From assembly GCA_034670405.1 (NCBI GenBank), contig JAXDDX010000001.1, positions 16,239,501-16,303,500 of the forward strand: 64,000 nt of DNA, written 5' to 3'. A program made the translations under genes and the position numbers. Source of the stretch: Hoplostethus atlanticus (lineage: Eukaryota; Chordata; Actinopteri; Trachichthyiformes; Trachichthyidae). The notes below the pieces were generated by a model that searched no databases, had not been told where the DNA came from, and saw only the letters and a list, made by a program, of their open reading frames with translations. Positions 11,837 to 23,800 of this stretch are shown one piece after another. How positions within the stretch are numbered: position 1 is the first letter of the stretch; each line of letters opens with the position of its first letter.

Positions 11837-11847
11837 ATGAATCTTGA
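11788..11847 (+). promoter_or_regulatory. CNOT1: Upstream ORF overlapping the CNOT1 start codon
   Basis: ATG at 11,788 opens a 19-codon frame ([19 protein letters not shown]) ending in TGA at 11,845-11,847. It overlaps the main ATG at 11,837 in the +1 frame. Such an overlap would oppose initiation at the main start unless it is leaky-scanned. The coding-like, GC-rich character of the block may simply reflect UTR conservation. Confidence 0.5.
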
Positions 11848-14800
11848 CTCGCTCTCGCTGGCTTTGTCTCAAATCAGCTACCTGGTGGACAATTTAACGA
11901 AGAAAAACTACCGAGCCAGCCAGCAGGAAATACAGCATGTAAGTAGCAATACTGACTTCCAGTACATTGTTTACACTTATCCACCAAGATCTCATAATAC
12001 ATTTGTGAATACAGATTGTGAATCGTCACGGTCCTGAGGCAGACCGGCATCTACTACGCTGTCTCTTCTCTCATGTGGATTTCAGTGGCGATGGTAAAAG
12101 CAGTGGCAAGGACTTCCATCAGGTAATTTTTGATTTGAAACATAATGATTATTGGGTTATTTCCAAAGGAAGGTCTTCGTTTGTAGTGTTGCTGCATGAT
12201 TCATGTTTTTCAATAACCTGGAAGACATTTAGGTGAAGGTACTGAAGTAATATACCTGAATCAGTGCACTTTCTAACATTTAGTGCCCTTTGACACAAAC
12301 AAATAGTTTGTCATTTTGTTGGTTTTTACACTTATTCATCAGTCATTAGCAGCAGTTACAATGAATTTAACCTACTGTGCCTGGAAGTTAAGTTCAGTCA
12401 ACTTGTCACTGTTTGGATTTTTATAGACTGTCATGGAAGCTGCATTTCACAATTTATGCTGTAATATTTTCCAGATTGATGAATGGAAATGTGAAGCAGA
12501 ACTGCTTGTTTTTTCTTCCTTGATCGTTCTTGTTAGTGACTTACTGTCCTATCTTGTTCTTCACCTGCCTCTGTTCTCTTTCTCTTCCTTTCCCCGGTAC
12601 CTTTTGCTTTTCAACTTGCCCAAGACACAGTTTCTGATCCAGGAGTGTGTGTCGCTGATCTCAAAGCCAAACTTTATCTCTACTCTGTGCTACGCCATTG
12701 ACAATCCCCTGCACTACCAGAAGGTAAGGGGGCAGTTGCCTGCATTGTAATATTATTGATTGCATTTCTGCTTATTGGTTCAATTCTCTTTAGTTTTTGA
12801 TACCAACTCATAAAAGAATGGGGTCATGCCTCTGGACTCCCCAGAGCAAGCCTAAAAGACAGTATTTTGATCAGTGCACCCCTAATAAATCTGTTTTTAA
12901 TCAATCATCTGTTTTGCAGTGTTATAAACTCAAATTCTGGTTCAGATAAGCTATATCTATTTAGCTTGAGTACTAATGTAGAAACAGACAAAGTTATTTC
13001 ACTGAGACACTAATTTGTAGAGTTGAATTACTATTATCTAGTGAAATTTGTCTGTGAAATGAGAGGAGTTTATCGGGCCAACTCTTCTTTGGTTATCAAG
13101 GACAGCCCCCCAGGTTACAAAAATTAATTTCATGCTTTGCAATATTCCTAAACTCCAATATTCCTGTATCCTATTTCCCTTGCCTATTGTAGATTTTGTT
13201 TTAAATTATTAAATCCATTAGCCAATATATCTGACTGGCCACTGTATTCATTGCCGTGTTAGAGGCACTCTCTGTGTCATTGTTTGCTGTTGAATAAGGG
13301 GGTCAATCTGAACACCTTAAATCATTCTGTCTGAAACCCTGCTAGCCATAACTTGCGGTGATGTCAGTGTTTTGTTGACACGGCCATATTGACCACCGAG
13401 CAGCATTCCATTATAACCACACACTATACAACAAGCGACCATGAACAAGCAAACGTATATTATAAAAACGAGTGAATTCCTTGGATGATGTGACCCTTAC
13501 TGTCACCAACAACGCTGACACCAATTTTTATTGGTACTCTAAGTAAAGTTCAATATTTAATGAAATGCCAATGGTAAACGCATTCTCTAAGTAACTGAAT
13601 GTTTTTGGGAGTCAGTATGGTGGTGTCAACAGGACAGTGATGTCACTGCAGGTTGTGGATGAAATGCAGTTGGTTTGTGGTCAGCTTGGTTCTGCTAAGC
13701 TCGCAGCTAGGCTATGTCACTGGCGCTTGCTGTACAATGTAATTAATCAGACCCAAGCTCAACTGAACAATTTTAGGTTGCACAACATACCCCTCAAAGC
13801 AAGATTATGGCAAGCCCATTTTAATTACAGCCTTAGGTTTAAATGACTTGAATCAAGTCAGTTTTTATCAATACCACAGTTTTGAGAAAATTGGAACTGT
13901 CAGTTCACACAACAATCTTGAACTCACTTCTACACCCACTTGGGTAAAGGCGTTATGACAGGTGTGTATGGGTAAATAAATGAGAGAATTCACATTTCTT
14001 CTATATTGAGATAATATTTTACCTAAATTGTCTTTCAGAGTTTGAAGCCATCGCCCCACTTATTTACTCAGCTGAGTAAAGTTCTTAAGCTCAGCAAGGT
14101 CCAAGAGGTAAGCCAGCTCTACAGTAGGCTTCATGTAATTATGAGACTGTGATAAGACATTGTGGACAAGCAGTAATGCAATACATTTGATAGCAAAGAA
14201 ATATGAAACTAGAAAAACACTAGAGTCAAAATTAAACACATGGTTGACCTAAAGATGGTTTGTCTGAAATGTGAGAACACATGACAATGTCAGCCAATGA
14301 TTTATTTCCCAGGTGATATTTGGCCTTGCTTTGCTCAACTCCAGCAACGCAGACCTTCGAGGTTTTGGTAAGTAAATCTGGTGGAGCTTAACATATTTTG
14401 AATGAATTGAACAAGTAACCAAAATGTGCAGGAAGTTTTGGTTGCAGGATGCGTATTTGGAGGCAGTGTTCTCCCAGCCACCATAATGAATCACAAAACT
14501 TTCCCTACATTTTATTGTGACAGATTTCATTCATGCAGTAGTCTCCCACTGTAAAACAAATTTACCCTGATGGCTTGGAAAATAACTATGCATCAGACTT
14601 TTCTTAAAATTAGTGCCGTAAAATAAAAGGAACAAAACATATTGGCAATCAGCTGCACAAATGTAATGATATGACAAGCTGTAAGTTATCAGTGAAATGC
14701 ACAGTTATAAATGCTTTCACTAATCCATTAAGATGATAGTTGACTAATTGTGTCCAGCAGGTTGTTCTGATTTTTAGGAGCCCTGACTACACATGCTTGA

Positions 14801-17800
14801 TCACCTTCTCCCTGTTTAGACTAGACTTTCAAAAGTTATTTATCTATAGATCTAAGACTATGCTTCTGTGCAGACAAGTAAAAGCTCTGCAATGTAAGCA
14901 GGTGCCGAAGCAATTTGTTATAAAGGTAATCAATAGAATATTAAAAGGGCTTAAAAATTCTTACTGGAAGGCATCAATTCAACTGAAGGATATCTTTTAA
15001 AATGATGGAAGATGGATGGAAGAACTCTTTGATCTTGTAATTCAGATTAGAAACAAGACTAAATTCTATTGGACTACTTGACATAAGTTTACAGATTGCC
15101 AACATAATCATGCATTTTAAAAGTTTTATTTGGTGAGCCCAATAAAGCAACCAGTGGAGGTGTTTGAGACATCCAACATTCAAAGATTGCCAGGGAATTA
15201 AGTGTATTAAGACAACTTTTATCACTGGGTTTTACAGGCAAATGCAGCTGTGTATTAGCAGCGTAGTGATGAAAAGAAATATTAATGCCAAAGAATTCTA
15301 TAATCAAGTGGGAGCATATGCAGTTGCGAGAGTTTGTGAACCCTTTTAAATTACCTGCATGTTTGCATAAATGGCTCCTAAAATGTTCTGATCTTCATAA
15401 AATAAACACACAATTTTTACTTTTACATGTTTTGATTGAGCATATTGTTCAAACATTAACAGCCTAAGCTGGAAAGGTGCGTGAACTTCTAGGATAATGA
15501 CTTCTATGAGAGGGGGGGTAATTGAAGTGATCCAATCAATGAGATGACGTTCAGGTATGGGTTAGAGGTGTCCTGTCATTAAAACACCTCAAAGTTTGAT
15601 TACCAACAGAGTCTGCTGTCCAAAAAAAGATCTGTTGAAGTGGACTATGCCCCGATCAAAATAAATTTCAGAGGACCTCCGGAGAAGAGTTGAGGCTCAT
15701 CAGGCTGGAAAAGACTACAAAAGCATTTCCAAAGACTTGGGCCTCCATCAGTCTACAGTCAGACAGATTGGATACAAATTGAGAAAAATCAGGTCCATTG
15801 CTGCTCTCCTTAGGAGTGGGCGTTTAGAAAAGATCACAGCAAGAGCACGCTGCATAATGGTCAAGGAGGTGACAAAGAACCCTAAAGTAACAGCTCTGCA
15901 GGCATCTCTTGAACTTTCTAACATCTGAGTCCACAATAAGAAAAACACTAAACAAGAGTGGTGTTCATGGAGGATACAAAGTAGGAAACTACTGCTCTCC
16001 ATAAAAAAACATTGCTGCCCGTCTCAAGTTTGCCAAAGAACCTGGATGTTACACAAAGCTACTGGAAAAATGCTCTGTGGACAGATGAGACAAAAAATGG
16101 AATAAGAGAAAAAACACAACATACCGACTGCAAATCCTCATCCCAACTGTGAATCATAGTGGAGGGAGCATCATGGTTTGGGCCTGGACAGCTTGCAGTC
16201 ATTGAGGGAACAATGAATTTGAAATTTTATCAGGAAATTCTACAAGGAAGATCACGGTAATGGTCCGTGACTTGAACTCAAACAGTTCTGTAAGGAGGAG
16301 AAGGGTCCAAAATAACTCCTAACCTCCTTGGGCAGGTCTGATGAGCAACTACAGGAAACGTTTGGTTGAGGTTGCTACTAAAGGAGGTTCCACCAGTTAC
16401 TAAATTTCATGGTTCATACCTTTTCCAATCTAAGCTGTTAACGTTTTGTTATATAAAGACTTGTCAAAGTAAATTTGTTTGTATTTGTTAAATCACATAT
16501 ATCTATTTTTATGACTTTGATGAAGCTGAGACCATATTTTAAGAGCCATTTATACAGGAATGCTTCACAAACCTCTCCACTGTAGAGAACCACATAAAAC
16601 CTATGATTTGAACCTTTACATAATCTACAGATAAAATATACTGAGGAGGATAACTCCACCCAAGGTAACATGCTTCATCTGATTGGTTTACATCATGTCT
16701 CTCGGATAGGCAGTACTAATTTGTTCATATCTCTGAAGACAATGAAGATGTTTCAATCAGGTCAAAGGCAGTGCATTTTCCTTATTGCTTGCTTTTGCTC
16801 TTACTCAGCGGCGCTGTTCATCAAGCAGAAGCTCCCGGACCTCCTGCGGTCCTACGTGGACGCAGATCTCGGAGGAAACCAGGAAGGTGGCTTCCAAGAC
16901 ATTGCCATAGAGGTCCTGCACCTGCTCCTCTCCCATCTACTATTTGGCCAGAAGGGAGCCAGTGGGGTAGGACAAGAGCAGATTGACGCCTTCCTCAAGA
17001 CGCTGTGCAGAGGTACGGGAGATAAATTCGAGGTGCCCGTCTGAGGCACAATCATGAAGCAAAATCAGTACCCACAGTCAGAAAATATGGTGCTTTTCAC
17101 ATTCTGTGGATAGAAATGACGCAGTGCCTGCATTTAAATTGTTAACATCTTGCTGTGCCATGTTGGCTCATTTAACTTTGTGTTGTGTTTCAGATTTCCC
17201 CCAAGAGCGCTGCCCTGTGGTGCTTGCACCACTGCTGTACCCTGAAAAACGGGACATTCTCATGGACAGGATTCTGCCAGACTCGGGAGAGTTAGCTAAG
17301 ACCATGATGGAGAGTTCTCTTGCAGAATTCATGCAAGAAGTTGGCTATGGCTTCTGTGCTAGGTGAGTTAATTTCCCTTTTTTTTCAATCTTCATCCACA
17401 AGTGACACATTCAAGTGATTCTTTGTCAAATGCATTTGTGTATGTGGCCATGCTAGCCAGTCTCCAACCCTTAATGCAATATGTGGTTACACTATGAATG
17501 CAGTTTTATGAATTACATGCCACTGTAAGCTGTGCCTAAAACCCCTGCAACCCCTGTTGCAGCGGTTGATCAAAGTCAGTCATTTCTCTTTTTAAATGGT
17601 TAAGTTACGATGGAACCATGATAATTGAATTTACTTCAAGTCAACATAATTCTGCAAGCTCCTACGTTTGTCTACATGAAACTTGGCAAAGTTTGAAAAA
17701 GATTACCTACCTAAACTAATGGCTAGTTATTTCAAAAGATTTGTTTCTTTTACAACCGGAGAAGTTAGTATCTGGGCTCTGAGATATGTGCATTACAGAG

Positions 17801-20800
17801 GGAAATCTACATAAGACTTTACTTCTCTATTCCGGTGAGAAAGTATCATGTTGCTTGTTTGTGGTTTCCTGCAAAATTTGTGTTAAACATGATGGTGCTA
17901 ATATTTTGACATAAAATAGCCTTCCTCTTTTGATGGCAATTGTCAGCTGCTAAAGATGAGGTCCAGTTTTTAAGTGTTAAGTTTTATTTCCGATAACGTT
18001 ATTGTAGATTGTAGTTAAAAACCTTTTATCTATTCAAAAATAAATGTCATGGTCGAGCTCATGGAGCTGAGCATTACTCATCACCAACCCCTTATGCATG
18101 CCAGCAGTGCAAGCATCTAGATTACTCTAGATCTGCTGAAATTGCTGAGTGACTATAGGATTTTATCAGGTTCTTGTTCTGTACATCTCTGAAATGCATG
18201 TTTTAGTAACCTTGATAAAACTACTCTTAAGATACAACATTGCATGACAAACACCATTGTTAAAAGACATAACATACCAATGGATGCAGTCCCTAATAGT
18301 TTAAAAAAAACTGAATTGAAATTTGTGGAAAATTACATTCATAGTTTTTGCCATCTTGGCAATCTATTGATTAAAATTTCAACAATTACTTAACTGTAGA
18401 GCTCTACGTACCCCTCAGTTTGGCAAGAGCATTGCTCTCCCATACAAATCAATGGGGTCAAAGTAAATGCAAGTTAACTATAATGTAGTTGTAAAAATTA
18501 CAACTATAAAGTTACATAGTGCAGGTTTAATGGAGTACCACTGCAATTTCAGTCAATGTATACTATAAATAACTTGCATAGACAAACGTTTATTTAATCA
18601 AATAAATTAATTACAACTTAATCATGAAAGCCTTAAGGAGTTAGACAACAAGACTAGGTCTACTACTCCAAACCCTTTGCTGTGTCACTAAATCATGTTG
18701 CTAAGATTAGAGATGTTGTCTTTTGAGAAATGCTCAAATTGCACAGTTAAGATGTTTTGCCAGCAACACAAGCAAATTTTGATTTTCAACCAAGGTACAT
18801 ACCTAAACATTAGACTTGTTAACTGATATACCCGCAATATAATTTTTTGTTTTGTGTTATCAGATTTGCCGTGTGTATGTTCAGGTTGTAGGATGGTTTT
18901 ATTGAACACTAACAAGTCTGTATCTTTGTCTCCCACCCAGTCTTGATGAATGCAGAAACATAATTCTTCAGTATGGGGTGAGAGAGGTGACGGCCAGCCA
19001 GGTAGCCAGGGTCCTGGGCATGATGGCTCGTACCCACTCTGGCCTGGCGGACGGCATCCCACTGCAGGTAAGCTGGACATAGACTGCCTTAACCTTTTGA
19101 CACAATATCACAACTTATGGGTTTTTCCTGGTTTAACATGGGTCTTTGGTGTTGCCCCGTTATGAGGGCTAGATGATGTATGCTAATTGGCTAATTTGTG
19201 CTAATTACTGGCATTTGCCACTACGAATTTCAAGGTGTTCACAAGTTTTGAGTTAAATCTAAGACTTATGACCTTTTTTAATGCTAGTTAGAATGACATA
19301 CAAGACCAATTTTGCCAAATTTAAAAAAAACAACAACTAAAAACAGCTGGTCTACATGACTGGGCTGATTTCTCATCGATTTTTAACCAAGCAAGCAGCA
19401 CAATGAAATGTCCCACCTGCAGAACCAATGAGGAGTCTTCTGCTGTTTGTTCTGCTTGACGAACCACACATTGGGCAACTGATATGCACCATCTGGTGGT
19501 TGGATGGCTGCATTGAGCCAAAAGTCAAATGATTCAAAATGTTTTCTGTTTTTTTTGTTTTGTTCCCCCCCCCCCCCAGTTCCAATTTTTTTTCTTTTTC
19601 ACTGGTGCTAGTGCAAAAATCTTACTTATCTAAAGATATGTTAACTTCATTGGTTAACATTTGTATGAGGAGGCACTGCCATGGAGTTACTTCAGCTGAT
19701 TCCTAGTGTGTAATGTGTTCTTGGAGACTTTAAATTGACCTGTGTGTCTGAACTGATTTTATTTTATTTTTCTCCCACAGTCCATCTCTGCTCCAGGAAG
19801 TGGTATCTGGAGTGATGGCAAGGACAAGAGCGACGGCTCCCAGGCACACACCTGGAATGTGGAGGTTCTCATCGACGTGGTCAAAGAAGTGGTGAGTCAT
19901 CTTTTTATTTAGAATAGTATCTTATAATTTGAACTAGCATTGTCCTAAATCATGGATATTTCCACAGCTTAAATGTTGTTCACATTTCATGTCAATAATG
20001 TTTCACTCAGTCACTACCACAGACAGCTACACTTGCCCAAAATGTTAGCATTTTTGAGTGGTAAAGAAGATTGGACAACAAACTGTCAACTGTGATAACT
20101 ATTTGTCCAATTAAAATGCTTTTTCTGGATTAATACTGAAATAATGTGAAGGTATGGCTGATATTTGCTTGTGTTTAGAACTTCATGCTTTGCAAAGATG
20201 CAAAAAATCAGAATTGCACATTAAGGCCTGTAGAGTGAACATAGCCTTTTTCGTTATTGAATCATTGAATATTCTTGTATTTGTAATCAATAACACTTCT
20301 TCCCCTACATTTTAGTGTAACAATATAAAACAATAAAATGTCCCTTTACTTGGATCCTATTTTTTTGGCCATTGTCTGTATGCGGTGAAATAGCACTTGT
20401 CTGTGCAATATATATTAACACTATAAATTACTGGAGACTTGCATATTCACCATTTTATCATGTCATCCTGGAGATTAGGTTAATGTTGTGATCTCTGCCA
20501 GCCTCATGTGAGGTATGAAGAAAATGTTTGCAAAAGCTAATTCTGCATGCTTTTTATCTGTGCCCTAGAATCCCAATCTGAACTTCAAAGAGGTGACATA
20601 TGAATTGGACCACCCTGGATTTATGATCCGGGACAGTAAAGGCCTGCAGATAGTGGTGTATGGCATCCAGAGGGGGCTGGGCATGGAGGTGTTCCCCGTT
20701 GACCTAATCTATCGCCCATGGAAACACGCCGAGGGACAGGTAACTCACCAACACTCACTCTGCGCTCTGAGTCAAGATGGCAAGTGTTTGATAATGGTGG

Positions 20801-23800
20801 CAAACGAGAATGAGGGGAAGTTTTGCTGCTGCTTTTGTTGCTCAAAAGTAAGATTGAGACTATCTGCACTACGTGTCCAGATACAGAAATAATTTCTTAC
20901 TTGGCATTACAATTTAAGTTGTTGTATGGCATTTTCTGCAGTGGTGTTTGCGAATGCCTCTTTTCTAAATGTCTCATAGCTGTCTTTCTTTTTTCAGTTG
21001 TCATTCATCCAGCACTCACTGATGAGCCCAGAGGTGTTTTGCTTTGCTGACTACCCTTGCCACACAGTGGCCATTGACATCCTCAAGGCCCCGCCAGAGG
21101 ACGACAACAGGGAGATCGCCACCTGGTACAGAATGCGTTGCCTGACCACAATTTAGTAGCATTTGGCATGGGGCAGGTGCTCGTTTCTCCCCCTAGATGT
21201 AGTAGACTTAGACTGATGAACTTAGTACACATGACAAACAAGACACGTAAGAAAAATATTTGTCCAACCTCAAATTATGTATAGATTAAATGTAGTGTGA
21301 CTGTAAACTTCTCAACACAAAGTCTGTGATGGCTATCTGGTCAACATGTGAGATTAAAAGGTAACAAGGCAAAAAAATAACACACCTTGCTAGTTTGAAC
21401 CTCTTGGTGGCGCTACAGTCTCTGACTGGTTTGTGTCTCTAACTCCCTTCACAGGAAAAGCTTGGACCTGGTGGAAAGCCTGCTTCGGCTGTCTGAGGTG
21501 GGCCAGTATGAGCAGGTGAAGCAGCTGTTCAGCTTCCCCATCAAGCACTGCCCCGACATGTTGGTGCTGGCGCTGCTCCAGATCTCCACCTCCTGGCATA
21601 CACTGCGCCACGAGCTCATCTCTACCCTCATGCCCATCTTTCTGGGCAACCACCCCAACTCTGCCATCATCCTGCACTACGCCTGGCATGGACAGGTGGG
21701 TGGTTTGTTGTTGTTGATGATGATGCTTGTTGGGGTTGTAGACAATATTTTCATAGACAAAAGGGGTGTGTTTATATGTGCTGCGGGTTTTCATAGGTCG
21801 GGGCTTGGGCAATTTTCAGGGTATTTGTTTTCTTCTCTCACATCAGCCTGTCTATTCTGAGCTTGGTATTCACCTTGGGTATGTATTCTCTGTAGTCACT
21901 GAAACCTGTTGTTTGTGTTTTCAGGGCCAGTCTCCCTCCATCCGCCAGCTAATCATGCATTCGATGGCTGAGTGGTACATGAGAGGGGAGCAGTACGACC
22001 AGGCCAAGCTGTCTCGCATCCTGGATGTGGCCCAGGACTTGAAGGTATGTCGTAATGGACTCTATTTATTGTGATTTCAAGACAACTGATTTTCTTAATT
22101 TTTATTTTTTATTTTTTTATCTCCAAGCCTAAAGGGAAAGTGTGGTGACAGTGTTGCAGTATTCTATGGCATTGAATGTGTTCTACCCTCAGTTTAGGTG
22201 TTTGTGATTATATGTTATCTGGACAATGTCCTCTTTAAACCTCAAACTAGAATTTATACAGCTATATAAAGTGTGGGTATATTCATAGATTCTTGAGGTG
22301 ACTTTAACATTGAAATTTTTTTTAAACTTTAATGGATTGTAACCTAAAATACAGGTATTTTTTTAACTTGGATGTTTATAAGCATTACCAATGCAAACAA
22401 TCTTTACGGTCTCAAAATACAGGCACATGTAAAACCTGTCGCATACTATCAGATCACATGAAAATTAATCATTTTACCACTGCTACCTAAAATGTATCCT
22501 TTTCCACAACACTGGAGATTTGAATTGTCTGAGATTCCTTGGCACTTTACCTTGGATTTTGTGGCAAAAGTCTGCAGGAGGCTGAGGAGCGGTTGTAACA
22601 AATGGAGAAAAGAGGCAGTTACTTGTTCTGTGATATTCTCCCACTTGGTAATAAGGATTGTGATTGGTGTCTAACTAAAAATAAATGCAGCGTATTGAAA
22701 TATTTACATGTGTTTTAGCCCTACCTGAATGCATTATAATCATGTGATTATCATTGTTTGTCTGCTCTACAGTCTCTATCAATGCTGCTGAATGGTACTC
22801 CATTTGCCTTTGTTATTGACCTTGCTGCACTTGCCTCTCGCCGTGAATACCTCAAACTTGACAAATGGCTGACTGACAAAATCAGAGAGCATGGGGTGAG
22901 TCTTTAACATCAGTACAGACATTTCTTTCCAGAAAGTATTCAAGGATCAATGATTGTTATTAGTGGTTTTCTCAAGTATGCCATTAAATATATTTTGAGC
23001 ATAGTAATGTTCCCTGAGAGCATCTTATTTCATAGTCTATAATATGTGCTTTGTGTGTGTGTGTGTGTGTGTGTCAGGAACCCTTTATCCAGGCGTGTGT
23101 GACGTTCCTGAAGAGGCGCTGCCCATCCATTATGGGTGGTCTGGCTCCAGACAAGGACCAACCCAAAAGCGCTCAGCTGCCCCCGGAGACCTTAGCCACA
23201 ATGCTGGCTTGCTTGCAGTCCTGTGCTGGGTAAGACACTATCTAGCTGTAATAACAAGAAATGGTCCTGTTCTTGTAGTTTTGGTTTGCCTGGTACTTAA
23301 ATGACTGTTTGCTGACTGTTTGAATGAAAGTTTGATAATATCCGTGTTACTCAAGTGTATCCCAGCGTTTGTAGTGTTGGACAGTCTTGACCAGGTTGTT
23401 TTATCTAAGACTAAAAATCCCCCCCCCCCCCAGGAGTGTGTCACAGGAGCTGTCAGAGACAATCCTGACCATGGTTGCCAACTGCAGCAATGTGATGAAC
23501 AAAGCCCGGCAGCCCCCACCAGGGGTGATGCCAAAAGGACGCGCTCCCAGCACCAGCAGCCTCGACGCGATCTCCCCTGTACAGGTATGTATCTTATCTC
23601 AATATCCACAACCTATTACCTTCCAAACAAAACCACAACTGGGGAAATATGGGACCTGTAACAAAAGTTCTTTCTCCAGGAAAATGTGTTGGCTTTGGTG
23701 AAGATGATGTATGATTGCGTAAATCCGTTTTAGTTTTAAAGACTGTCCCCAGTCTCAGGGAAAGCATCAGGCTCCATATTTTGGACATGTATTTACTACT

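Noticed and set aside
13637..13846. 69-codon frame in CNOT1 intron 3
   Set aside because: Intron position, no splice signals around it, no recognisable motif.
16771..16986. 71-codon frame in another phase over CNOT1 coding exon 6
   Set aside because: It is a shadow of the conserved CNOT1 reading.
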